A stretch of 64,000 nt of DNA from Paraglaciecola mesophila (GTDB lineage Bacteria; Pseudomonadota; Gammaproteobacteria; Enterobacterales; Alteromonadaceae), in assembly GCF_009906955.1 (NCBI RefSeq), contig NZ_CP047656.1:1364001-1428000 (forward strand), in the 5' to 3' direction. The stretch's first letter is position 1. Each line of letters begins with the position of its first letter. Below are positions 36,704-45,777 of this stretch, piece by piece. The translations under genes and the position numbers were made by a program. The notes beneath the pieces are model-generated. The model made no database searches. It had not been told where the DNA came from and saw only the letters and a list, made by a program, of their open reading frames with translations.

Positions 36704-38284
36704 TTAATCTTTCTTGATAAGATGTTCACTTACGTCTACCTGATGCCCGATCTCAGGTATTTTCACGCTCCTCCTACTCCTAAATGCATTAATTAAAATA
36801 TCTGTAACTGATTTCCCCGTATCAAATACAGTCCCATTTTTCATTACCTCGTAACCGTCGCCACCTGTAGCAACAAAAGAGTTCGTAGCAATGCGATAAA
36901 TTCTGTCTTTATCTACTGGCTTACCACCGACGTTAATTGACATTAAGCGTTCACCTTCTTTACGTTTGCTATCGTATTGAGTATCTATGCCTGAGGCTTG
37001 TGCAAGCCCATAAGACAGTGAGTAACTGTATTCAAAAAGCGCTTTTAGATGACGTCCTTCAATTTCCACTACCGCTAGCGTGTCGGTGAAAGGAAAAACA
37101 TCCATGACTTGCGCCACGGTCACATCTCCTGCGTTTATATCTGCCCGAATGTTACCGGAGCCAATAATGGCGATATTTGCATTAGTCTCTTGCTTGAGCA
37201 TATCGGTAATTAAATTACCAATATTGGATTCTCGATAGAAACGTCGATAAGCAAACTTGTCGGTATGGGCAACCACTTGCGATAGTTGTGGATAGGAATT
37301 TTCAGCAGCTATTAACATGTTACGAATTTTTGGGTTTGCAGGGTATTTGTCTGAATCAACGGGAATTAAGTACCCCTCGTTATACACGACAGTTTTAGCC
37401 GCTGTATCAACCGAAAACTTGGTGTAACCCAAATGCATACCTTGACCAAATGTTATGCCAATTACTATTCCGGTGTCAGGATGAACAACAGGTTTGAGGA
37501 GTCCATTATCAGAATGTCCCCCAAAAATCATATCTACATTTTTTAGCTTGCCAGCAAGTGCATAATCTTCATCAAAGCCACGTTGTACTTCAGCGTCAGC
37601 TTGTTTATCTGTTTGCATGGGCGCACTTTTATTTTGATGCGTAAGTACCACAACAACATCAACATCGTCATGAACATAATCAACCCACTGCTGAATGGCT
37701 GCAGCGGGATCTTTTACAATGAGCCCTTCACGATTTTTCTTCGCTATCGTGTTATAAAATGCGTCAATTCCCATCGCACCTATCACTGCGACTCGAATAC
37801 CGTCTTTCTCTAAAATTGCGTAGGGTCTGGCAAAGGGGATATTTTTGTCTGCGTAAAATATGTTGGCACACAAGATAGGAAAGCGAGCACGAGGCATGTT
37901 GTCCCTGAAGGTTTTCCAACCATATTCAAATTCGTGGTTGCCTATGTTAACCGCGTCATATCCCATTTCACTGTATACATCGAAAACAAATTTACCACTT
38001 GATTGCTTAGCCAGAGAGCCCGTAAAAATATCCCCTGCATCTAACAAGAAGGTTGTATCGGCTTGACTTCTTTGTTCATTGATCAAGGTTGAAAGGTTCG
38101 GAATACCTCCTATACGCGTAATGCTTTCACTCCAAAACGCCTCTACGGGTGAATAGACACTTTCGATGTCGTTGGTGTGCAAAAAGACAACCTCTTTAGC
38201 GTTAGCCATTGCAATAAAAGACGCACTAAAAAGTGTTGTAAAAATAAAAAACAATATAGTTAAACGTTTAACTAAATTAACCAA
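36704..38284 (-). CDS. UshA-like 5'-nucleotidase/metallophosphoesterase with altered metal site
   Basis: The 526-residue protein has a signal peptide (about 1-29), a metallophosphoesterase domain ('FLHTNDIES', 'LLDAGDIFTGS', 'NIGNHEFEYG', 'VVLTHQNKS', 'FGGHSDNG') and a C-terminal 5'-nucleotidase domain ('SGNIRADINAGDVTVAQVMDVFPFTD', 'ATNSFVATGGDGYE'). Two ligands differ from UshA: the His of DxH is Glu (DIE) and the second residue of the GHxH/GHxQ motif is Asp (GHSD). The start is TTG with GAGGTGA upstream. It should act on a phosphate ester in the periplasm. Confidence 0.88.
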   Translation of the reverse strand: MVNLVKRLTILFFIFTTLFSASFIAMANAKEVVFLHTNDIESVYSPVEAFWSESITRIGGIPNLSTLINEQRSQADTTFLLDAGDIFTGSLAKQSSGKFVFDVYSEMGYDAVNIGNHEFEYGWKTFRDNMPRARFPILCANIFYADKNIPFARPYAILEKDGIRVAVIGAMGIDAFYNTIAKKNREGLIVKDPAAAIQQWVDYVHDDVDVVVVLTHQNKSAPMQTDKQADAEVQRGFDEDYALAGKLKNVDMIFGGHSDNGLLKPVVHPDTGIVIGITFGQGMHLGYTKFSVDTAAKTVVYNEGYLIPVDSDKYPANPKIRNMLIAAENSYPQLSQVVAHTDKFAYRRFYRESNIGNLITDMLKQETNANIAIIGSGNIRADINAGDVTVAQVMDVFPFTDTLAVVEIEGRHLKALFEYSYSLSYGLAQASGIDTQYDSKRKEGERLMSINVGGKPVDKDRIYRIATNSFVATGGDGYEVMKNGTVFDTGKSVTDILINAFRSRRSVKIPEIGHQVDVSEHLIKKD

Positions 38285-38468
38285 AATAATTCACCTCGTT
38301 GGGTCAATGAGCAATATAAAGAATCAAAAAACGTTGGATATTAGCCAAGGAAAGATAGCTAACTTAAAAGCGAGACTATCCCAATAGTATGGACATGTCA
38401 CTAGAGAATGGCATTTTTTGCGTAAAATTAGACCAGTTGTAACTTAGGGGAATTATTTAAAATACTAG

Positions 38469-38729
38469 GGTGTGTTGATCTTTTCTGTTCATTTTTCCGG
38501 CGGTCTGTTTGCTGTTTAGGCAAGACGAATATTTCTAGGTCTAGTAGGCTAAAGCAAAAGCATCCAACGCGCTATAAACAGCACACTGGCGCTGTCCGAA
38601 GGGATCGTCATGGAAGTATTTTACTCGTTGACACAGTCCTTTGACTTAGTCCGCTAGGCCCGCAGGACTGTTTCGCGATTAAAACGCTTCCATTTAGACC
38701 AAAATTCGTTCAGCAAAGATCAACACGCC
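38469..38729. mobile_element. IS5-like MITE with CTAG flanks (non-coding)
   Basis: The termini match as an imperfect inverted repeat (GGYGTGTTGATCTTT, with further similarity for about 10 bases). Both ends are flanked by CTAG (38465-38468 and 38730-38733), which fits the YTAR target choice of IS5-type elements. Two inner stems are visible: TGCTGTTTA (38510-38518) with TAAACAGCA (38575-38583), and ACAGTCCT (38633-38640) with AGGACTGT (38664-38671). No transposase is encoded. It ends 7 bases beyond the lacI stop codon. The rest of 38285-38736 (upstream of the UshA-like gene) has no gene. Confidence 0.8.
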
Positions 38730-38736
38730 CTAGAAA

Positions 38737-39732
38737 TTAGCAGTATTTTACTGAATCTCTCACTTCAACTTGAATAGGTTTAACTATGGTTCGTGAAGGT
38801 TTATCTGGCGTTTTCGTGCGCTCAATTAAGCATTGAATAGCTTCTTCAGCAATACTTTGTCTTGGTTGCCCAACTGACGTCAGTGATGGCTGAATATACT
38901 CACACAAGTCACTATTGTCATATCCCACAAATGATACGTCCTGAGGTATTCGCACGCCTCGCTCAGTCAGTATTTTCATTAAATTTATGGCGCTGAAATC
39001 ATTTGGCATCACAACAAGCGTTGCCTCGCAACGCATAATGGTAGCAATAATATTTTCAGGCGTGATGTTAGAAAAATCAGACTGGTATTGCCAAATGATC
39101 TCAGCCCGCCCCTTTATTGCGGCTTCTAATCCGGCCTGCCTCTTTTTAACGATATCACGTTCAAGTGGACCAGTAACAACACCAATTTTGCTGTGTCCTC
39201 GACTTAATCCTAACTTGCCTAACTCATACCCACCCTGATAATCATCCGCCACAATACAATCATATTTTTCTAATTCTCGACCGATGAACACAGTAGGAAA
39301 GTCACGAATTTTGGCTTCTATTTCCACCTCGTCCGTCAACGGAGCACACCAGATTATTCCCATCACGTCGTGTGATAACAGGTAATCGACGCACTCAAGC
39401 TCCCCTTCAGCTTTATCCTTGGTGCTCAATAAACAGATAGCCATTTTGTATTTACGGCATTCATCCATAAGCGATTCAACGAGGCTGGTGTAAAAGAGAT
39501 TCGACACGTTTGGCAACACTACACCGATAAGCGGGAACTCTCCGGTTTTTAGCGACTTAGCGGCTCTATTTTGACGATAACCAAGGTGCTCAATGGCATC
39601 TAAAATTCGATTTCTTGCCTTTTCCCCCACATAGCCGCGCTCATTTAATACATTAGAAACAGAAGCAATCGACACACCAGCTGCTTGCGCAACCTCTTTT
39701 AACGTTGCCCGCTTCCTTGTTGTTACTGCCAT
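38737..39732 (-). CDS. LacI-family transcriptional regulator
   Basis: The 331-residue protein has the LacI DNA-binding headpiece ('TLKEVAQAAGVSIASVSNVLNERGYV', hinge around 55) and a two-lobed periplasmic-binding-protein-like effector domain ('PLIGVVLPNVSNLFYTSLV', 'KIGVVTGPLE', 'VSFVGYDNSDLCEYIQPSLT'). It stands at the head of the sulfatase/receptor cluster on the same strand and is the likely regulator. An operator candidate with the right core is at 34211-34238. The ligand is unknown. A GAGGTAG ribosome binding site precedes the ATG. Confidence 0.9.
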   Translation of the reverse strand: MAVTTRKRATLKEVAQAAGVSIASVSNVLNERGYVGEKARNRILDAIEHLGYRQNRAAKSLKTGEFPLIGVVLPNVSNLFYTSLVESLMDECRKYKMAICLLSTKDKAEGELECVDYLLSHDVMGIIWCAPLTDEVEIEAKIRDFPTVFIGRELEKYDCIVADDYQGGYELGKLGLSRGHSKIGVVTGPLERDIVKKRQAGLEAAIKGRAEIIWQYQSDFSNITPENIIATIMRCEATLVVMPNDFSAINLMKILTERGVRIPQDVSFVGYDNSDLCEYIQPSLTSVGQPRQSIAEEAIQCLIERTKTPDKPSRTIVKPIQVEVRDSVKYC

Positions 39733-40045
39733 TTACTACCTCGATCAACTATTGGCCAACCTAGAGAACACTCTCTTAGTATATTCGATGCTAAAATAGC
39801 AAAAATCTTCAGAAGATGTGCAAAAGTCACTGAGTACGAAGAAATATTGAGATGTTTTTAGAGGCCCCTTAGTCATATTAATAGCCAGTCGTTGCGACTT
39901 AAAAAGGGGTGAATAATTACGCTATGCGCCCGCATCGACTATTTAGACGAAACAAAATGCACTTTTAATCGTTCAACCGCCCTTTTATCAATATTAATTT
40001 GTTGGACGGTTGAATGACTATAGCGGAAAGCACTATGCGTTTTTT
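39733..40045. other. Intergenic region with an AT-rich stretch and one weak hairpin
   Basis: No gene is seen. TTCAACCG (39972-39979) pairs with CGGTTGAA (40007-40014) across a 27-base loop; it is a weak structure near the end of the DUF2059 gene. Confidence 0.4.
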
Positions 40046-40549
40046 CTACTCGCCGTCTTGCTGCCTGGCTTGTTGAATTTCGCCCTGCATTTCTTGGGCA
40101 ATAGCTTGTATTTCAGGCATTAAACTGCGCATGGCTTGTTGACCCGCCATCATTGAATCTTGCATCACGAGGGGCATTTTTTGCGTCATGCTTTTACCTA
40201 CATCTGACTGGTAAAATTCAATTAAGCCGTCGATTTCATGCTGATTAAAATGCTTTAAGTACACATTAATCATGGGCTCTTTAAATTGCTCCCACGTCAT
40301 TTTCTCTTTAAGCAATTGATCAATCTTGCCCATGTACTTTTCAAACGCGGGCTTTTCTGGTTCAGAGATGTTCATTTGACTGGCCATGTTATTAAACATA
40401 GCGCTCACCTGCCCTTGCATCGCATCCATGATTTTCGATACATCCGTTAACATCATTAGTTTTTCAACCGATTCACGGCTCGCTTTTGTCTCGGCCTGAG
40501 CGCCAAAAGTGATGCATAATAAGGTTAACAGTAAAATTCGTACTTTCAT
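40046..40549 (-). CDS. Periplasmic DUF2059 family protein
   Basis: The 167-residue protein has a cleavable signal peptide (after AQA, about residue 19) and a helical DUF2059 domain: 'SVEKLMMLTDVSKIMDAMQGQV', 'MTWEQFKEPMINVYLKHFNQHEIDGLIEFYQSDVGKSMTQKMP'. The 'F-x-x-x-E-x-x-x-L-I-x-F-Y' pattern is characteristic. Members are exported and of unknown role. AAAGGA lies before the ATG. Confidence 0.88.
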   Translation of the reverse strand: MKVRILLLTLLCITFGAQAETKASRESVEKLMMLTDVSKIMDAMQGQVSAMFNNMASQMNISEPEKPAFEKYMGKIDQLLKEKMTWEQFKEPMINVYLKHFNQHEIDGLIEFYQSDVGKSMTQKMPLVMQDSMMAGQQAMRSLMPEIQAIAQEMQGEIQQARQQDGE

Positions 40550-40954
40550 TTTTAATCCTTTAGGTTTGAGGGTAAATAACGACCCGCGTATTCAAAAATT
40601 AATTAATACTAAGCATTTCAATGAATAGCGACCCCTAGCATAAACTATTTTTACGTCTATTTGCTTACATCCACATAAAAGCGTGACGAACGTGAGAAAA
40701 AACAACCTAAAAGAAACCTTATGAACACATCATCTGCGCTAATTACACGTATCCTAAATTATGCTCACTTTTTAAGTTCTCTTTAATTCAAATCATAGAA
40801 GCAACACTCATGAGAACTTGGTATAGGCGAACCACAGCTTAGTGATAATACCTTTGGGACGCTACAAAACCGAGTGTTCGTCTGCGATGTCGTCGACACT
40901 CATTTAGCGCCAGAACTCGGAAATTCTCACTTGATTGCTGGTTAAATAACACAA

Positions 40955-40987
40955 AAAAATCCGGTAAATAATGTTTACCGGATTTTT
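40955..40987. terminator. Rho-independent terminator, TonB receptor end
   Basis: AAAAATCCGGTAAA (40955-40968) pairs perfectly with TTTACCGGATTTTT (40974-40987) with a five-base loop. It can stop the minus-strand receptor transcript and would also work in the other direction. The remaining 40550-40954 shows no ORF of note; it is the upstream region of the DUF2059 gene. Confidence 0.85.
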
Positions 40988-41027
40988 GCTTGACGCGTCT
41001 TAAATGATTGATTGCCTGTTTGCTAGC

Positions 41028-43679
41028 TTAGAAGCGTGCAGTGATCTTGGCATGATAGTAACGACCCATTACGTCATACACTTCGGGTACCGTATTGGCA
41101 TTATTCCACGAATAGATGTAAGGCGGCGTCTTATCAAACACATTGTCAATTCCCGCAGAGACTGACCACGTGTCATTGACAAAATATTGCCCAGCTAGAT
41201 CGTGATAGGTCACAGAACTTACGTCTTGCACTAAGTCATAAGCTGCGTAGTAATCATCTGTCATACTGCCGATATAACGGATTTTGTAACTTGCTGTCCA
41301 GTCGTCTTGCCCTACTTTGATGCCTAGATTAGATTTCCATTTAGCGAATCCGCCATTAGTGCCGTCAATTTTACCTGTGTACTCCACTTCATCTTCCGTG
41401 TATTCAAGTAGGCGCGTCGCATCTAAGTTGACGCCCCAGTCGTACCCAATGGCTTCGAACACGTAGGTCATGTTCATATCAACGCCGCGGGTTTCAACCG
41501 TACCCACGTTAGTCAATGGGGATTCCATGTAATCAATATTACCCGTGATTTCATTTCGCGTGATGCTTAGCACATCGCAGTAGGACGTTTCGCCTGCGTA
41601 ACATTGATCCAAATAGGTTTGGGTAGAAATACGCGAGATGGCATTACTCACTTCTATATTGAAGTAATCAACCGTTGCAGATAACCCTTCGATATAGTGC
41701 GGGTTGTACACCAAACCTAGCGTAAATGTATCCGCTTCCTCTGGGCTCAAATTGGCCACAGTCGTATAGGTATTTTCTATTTGACCATCGCTATACACAA
41801 AGTTGGCATTATTGATTTGCGCCGCGCAGGTTTGATACAAGGTGGAACTTGGGTCTCCAGTACCATAGCCAGAACATGGATCAGTCAAATAGTCGTAAGA
41901 GCCAACATCACCGCCGTATAGCTCATCTACCGTTGGGGCACGAAATGCAGTGGACGCCACTCCTCGCAGCATTAAATCATCATTCACATGCCAGCTTAGG
42001 CCCAACTTCCAAGTGGTGTCGGAATCAAACGTGCTGTAGTCGAACCAACGAATTGCTGCATCGACAGATAAACGTTTCACAAAGGGTAAATCGGTCAAAA
42101 GCGGAATGGCAAATTCAGCGTACACTTGCGTGGTGTCAAAGTCTCCTGATGTAGGATCTTGAGCTGAAGCACTGCCATCACCGGCGACGGTGACTGCATC
42201 AGGTTGATACCAGCCTTTTTCACGACGGTACTCAGCCCCTGCGGCAAAGCCAACAAAGCCTGCTGGAAGCTCAAATAAATCTCCGCTAACGTTCAGGTTT
42301 ACAATATTAAATTCGTTACCGCCGCTGGCTTGATCCGTATAAGAAATATAGTCGATGGTGTCAGTTGATAATTCGCCTTCGTTAACGAACCAATCTTGGC
42401 AAGGAATGCTGACGTCATTGCAGATTGAAGCGTCCATGGTGTTGTAAAGCTTGGTTAAGTTTATATAGTTTGAAGAACGATCTGTGGCATCGTTACGGCC
42501 ATATGAATAGGACAAATCCCAGTCATAACCTGAGCCTACATTCCATACCCCTTGCGCGCCCATCACCACGCGTAACGTATCGGTAACTTGATCGAATACG
42601 CGATCTCCCACTTCTGTCATACGTCGGCGCATAGAGGTAGCAGTACCAAATGGATTGCCAGTGGCATCAGCCGTTAATATTGCTTCAATCGGCGATGGGG
42701 CCATTTGCTGAGTAGACGTACGCTTGGTATACAATGACTCTAGGTAGATTTGCGTGTCGTCGTTTATTTCGTAGTTGGCATTGGCAAACAAGCCTACGCG
42801 CTTTTGCGGTGTATAAAGATAGGAACTATCAGCGTAGTTGTAAGCGTTATAGCCTTCGGTCCAGTTTTTGTCACTGTCTAGGGTCCCCCAACCATCCCCA
42901 GCATTGTAATTGCCCCCTGGAATGTAAGAACTGCCACTGACACATGTCCCCGAATCGTCAAAATCATTGTCTGGGCAGGCTGAGAACCCACGATCACCTT
43001 GCATCGCTTTACCACGATCAACATAGCTTAAACCTAAAACGAAATTACCTTTTTCGCTGCTGCCACCAGTAACCAAACTGATGTCAGCCGTGTTTGCATC
43101 TCCTTTATCCGAGCCAGCGTAGCCCATGGATAACTCGATCCCATCGAAATTGGTTTTAGTAATAATATTGACCACACCGGCAACGGCATCAGACCCATAT
43201 ACTGCCGATGCGCCGTCTTTTAGCACTTCAATACGCTCGATAGCCGCTAACGGAATAGTATTTAGATCAACAGAAGAATCAGCTCCGGTACCGGAGTTCA
43301 CCATACGACGCCCATTGACTAACACCAGTGTACGACTGGTACCTAATCCACGTAAATTAATACGTGCGGCTCCTGCCCCCCCATTATTGGTTGCTGCACC
43401 AGTGGCCATGCCGCTTGAGGCAGTACTTTGCTGCAGCACTTGCTCAACTGAGGTAAAACCACCTAGGGTAATATCTTCGGCGCTGATAATGGATACGGGA
43501 CTGGCTGATTCGAGATCCGTGCGCTTGATACGAGAACCCGTGATTTGGATTTTTTCTACTGACTTTGCCTGTACATCTGTTTCTTGCGCTGCCGCAAATC
43601 CACTTGGTACAAGCGTGGCGGAGCTGGTGATAAGTAATGAAAAGCGGATTGAACGCGCCAATAGGTTATTTTTAAACAT
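41028..43679 (-). CDS. TonB-dependent outer-membrane receptor, Oar-like type
   Basis: The start is ATG 43679 with TAGGGA 7 bases upstream; an ATG at 43706 would add nine residues inside that site. The 883-residue protein has a signal peptide (about 1-30), the plug 'IQITGSRIKRTDLESASPVSII' and 'RGLGTSRTLVLVNGRRM', 'KDGASAVYGSDAVAGVVNIITKT', then a long beta barrel ending in 'TARF'. This GSRIKR-type plug is common in Alteromonadales receptors for oligosaccharides, peptides or unknown organics. It is single-gene, with 478 bases before DUF2059 and a large gap upstream. Confidence 0.92.
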   Translation of the reverse strand: MFKNNLLARSIRFSLLITSSATLVPSGFAAAQETDVQAKSVEKIQITGSRIKRTDLESASPVSIISAEDITLGGFTSVEQVLQQSTASSGMATGAATNNGGAGAARINLRGLGTSRTLVLVNGRRMVNSGTGADSSVDLNTIPLAAIERIEVLKDGASAVYGSDAVAGVVNIITKTNFDGIELSMGYAGSDKGDANTADISLVTGGSSEKGNFVLGLSYVDRGKAMQGDRGFSACPDNDFDDSGTCVSGSSYIPGGNYNAGDGWGTLDSDKNWTEGYNAYNYADSSYLYTPQKRVGLFANANYEINDDTQIYLESLYTKRTSTQQMAPSPIEAILTADATGNPFGTATSMRRRMTEVGDRVFDQVTDTLRVVMGAQGVWNVGSGYDWDLSYSYGRNDATDRSSNYINLTKLYNTMDASICNDVSIPCQDWFVNEGELSTDTIDYISYTDQASGGNEFNIVNLNVSGDLFELPAGFVGFAAGAEYRREKGWYQPDAVTVAGDGSASAQDPTSGDFDTTQVYAEFAIPLLTDLPFVKRLSVDAAIRWFDYSTFDSDTTWKLGLSWHVNDDLMLRGVASTAFRAPTVDELYGGDVGSYDYLTDPCSGYGTGDPSSTLYQTCAAQINNANFVYSDGQIENTYTTVANLSPEEADTFTLGLVYNPHYIEGLSATVDYFNIEVSNAISRISTQTYLDQCYAGETSYCDVLSITRNEITGNIDYMESPLTNVGTVETRGVDMNMTYVFEAIGYDWGVNLDATRLLEYTEDEVEYTGKIDGTNGGFAKWKSNLGIKVGQDDWTASYKIRYIGSMTDDYYAAYDLVQDVSSVTYHDLAGQYFVNDTWSVSAGIDNVFDKTPPYIYSWNNANTVPEVYDVMGRYYHAKITARF

Positions 43680-44203
43680 TTTCAATTCCCTAAAGCACAC
43701 TAACATTAAATAAATTTAATGAATGCACTTTATTATTATTTTATTGGTTATATCGTGTGTAAATTGATTTTTTTTGGGAAGCACCCAAGCGCGGAATTAA
43801 GCACCGAGTGTAAGAATGAATCAAATCAAAAAGAGAAAAATGGCCGCAATATTACAATAATTTACGCTTCACTTACTTAGGCATGACAGACATTGACATA
43901 TATTTGCATAATTATTCAATAACACACAAAAAGTGAAACTAGGAGAGAATGAAAAAAACTGGTTCAGAACATGTCAAATCTAGCGTAAATTTCACTTGCC
44001 CCACCTCAAAAGTAGAATATCACACAGGAAAAGCCCTGACATTCATTACTCAAAACAACCCTTCACTTATTTAAAAACGAGAAAATGAGTAATATGATCA
44101 TTTATTAGACACTATCATTTTGAAACAGGCTGACGCTAACAACTTGCAATTAAAATGGATAAAAATGCACTTTTTATGCACATTCTTTACGCACAATTTA
44201 CAC

Positions 44204-44325
44204 TATAACTATGCATTTTCGTGTGCAACTTCGTCATAATACCCATCGACAGCGTAGTGAACTGTTGTGTACCTCCCTGGTGCTAATAGCTGCTAGTTGA
44301 TATCAACTAGCAGCCTTCTTTCCTC
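44204..44325 (+). ncRNA. Candidate small RNA with palindromic terminator
   Basis: A possible -10 element TATAAC (44204-44209) is followed about 80 bases later by a perfect 26-bp palindrome (44289-44314) and the pyrimidine-rich CTTCTTTCCTC. A CU-rich stretch ACCTCCCT lies between, which could pair with ribosome binding sites. The -35 is weak. This is an inference from sequence features only. Confidence 0.25.
44289..44314 (+). terminator. Perfect 26-bp palindrome, likely terminator
   Basis: Each arm is 13 bases (GCTGCTAGTTGAT and its complement) with no loop bases beyond the centre. It is followed by a CTTCTTTCC tract. No annotated gene ends close by on the plus strand, so it either ends an unannotated transcript or serves as an operator. 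Confidence 0.55.
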
Positions 44326-44661
44326 TATACTAATGCACACCCACCTACATTATAAAAAAAAATGAAAAACACAAACCCCATTCCCTTAATGAATAAGATA
44401 TTAAATAACCCCAAGAACTTTAGGGCAACCATCTTAATTAACATGCTGAGAATACCCTGTTGACGTATATTCGAGGGGCATGAAGGAATGTACGAAATGA
44501 TACTACTGGCTCGCTACTGGTCGATACGCAAGTCATTCGCTAAACAATCAATGAACGAATACCAATCCGCACTAAAGACTGCACTTTGCATAATGCGCTT
44601 TGTTTCAGCCCTTTTAAACTCTCGCTGAATGAGCACTTGTTAACGGGACAGTGAAATTAAC

Positions 44662-45648
44662 TCAATTTGTGTCAATTAAGTATTCTAGTAGTTTCAATGT
44701 GGCCTTTTCATCTGGGCTAAAATACTTAGCTTTAGTGCGCTTAAGTTGTTTGCGAAAATAAGCCAAGGTTCTTCCACTTTCATAATGCAAAATCACATTG
44801 GGATGAATATAATTTGAACGGCACACCGCTGGTGTATTCCCCAGCTCACTCGCCACTTTTTTGACAGCGGCTAACACATTACTTTGACTGAGCTTTTCAT
44901 TATCAGCAGGGCCAAATTCATCAAGTGCTATGGCCATCAGTACCGTGCCCGCCCAGGTTCTAAAGTCTTTGGCGCTAAAGTCTTCCCCCATCACTTCTGC
45001 AATGTATTGGTTGAGATCTTGCGCAGTTATTTTCTTGCGCTCTCCCTCTGGCAACGTAATGTCAAATAGCTCATAGCCGGTCATTTGCTCAAGTTGAGTC
45101 AATATTTTAGTGACGTGTTTGTCGTGGATTTCACGGTGCTGTTGTTGATGGCTTTTTCCAATGTAATCAAATTCCACTTGATTGTGCTTAATACTCATGT
45201 GCTTTACGCGAAGTGTCGTTAGGCCATAGGTTTGGTTGTCTTTTGTGTAGGTAGGGTTACCTGGGCGAAAAAAAGAATCATCCAGCATACGCGTCATGCA
45301 AGCCAGCACCACTCTTTCATTAATGGGTCGCTGAGTAATATGCTGCCCAGTGACGCGTCGCATGGTCGATAACGCTTTTGCAAAACGCAGAATACGTGCA
45401 AATTTTTGTTCGCTGGCCTGCTCGGTCCATTTGGGATTGTAAATATACTGTTTACGATTTTGCTTGTCGCGGCCAAAGGCCAATACCTTGGCGCTGCGAT
45501 CAAGTTCAATATGTACCTCTTGCCACGCAGGTGGGATAGCCAAGCTTTGCACCCAACGCTTAATTCCCTTGTTTTTAACCGTTCTTCCAGAGGGGTACTG
45601 GTAGGTAAACTTATCACCGAATGGTTTTCGAAGAATATAGCGCTCCAT
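44662..45648 (-). CDS. DNA topoisomerase IB (poxvirus type)
   Basis: The 328-residue enzyme relaxes supercoils by a 3'-phosphotyrosyl intermediate. Catalytic residues are visible: Arg120 ('CMTRMLDD'), Lys165 ('YIGKSHQ'), Arg230 ('DFRTWAG') and Tyr280 in 'CRSNYIHPNVI'. Length fits the compact bacterial/poxvirus type. It has AGGAGA before the ATG. Type IB enzymes are present in a scattered subset of bacteria; here it stands alone and divergent from the TetR gene. Confidence 0.93.
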   Translation of the reverse strand: MERYILRKPFGDKFTYQYPSGRTVKNKGIKRWVQSLAIPPAWQEVHIELDRSAKVLAFGRDKQNRKQYIYNPKWTEQASEQKFARILRFAKALSTMRRVTGQHITQRPINERVVLACMTRMLDDSFFRPGNPTYTKDNQTYGLTTLRVKHMSIKHNQVEFDYIGKSHQQQHREIHDKHVTKILTQLEQMTGYELFDITLPEGERKKITAQDLNQYIAEVMGEDFSAKDFRTWAGTVLMAIALDEFGPADNEKLSQSNVLAAVKKVASELGNTPAVCRSNYIHPNVILHYESGRTLAYFRKQLKRTKAKYFSPDEKATLKLLEYLIDTN

Positions 45649-45777
45649 TTTCTATCTCCTGTCTCTCCGTATTACGCAGTTATTTTAATAAATTACATAC
45701 TGCATTTACCCAACGCTAGTTCACTTTCTTACATTTTTTTGAGAAATAAAAAGCATCAACGATAGGTACTTTTCGAG

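Larger units (their letters stand above)
43707..44661. other. 955-bp intergenic region, AT-rich, possible small RNA near its middle
   Basis: No convincing gene is present. It is the upstream region of the TonB receptor and the downstream region of topoisomerase IB. A 41-codon ORF (43949-44074) and a palindromic terminator at 44289-44314 are the only structured signals; they are described separately. Confidence 0.5.

Noticed and set aside
39972-40014. Hairpin near the end of the DUF2059 gene as terminator
   Set aside because: Only eight pairs with a 27-base loop and no T run.
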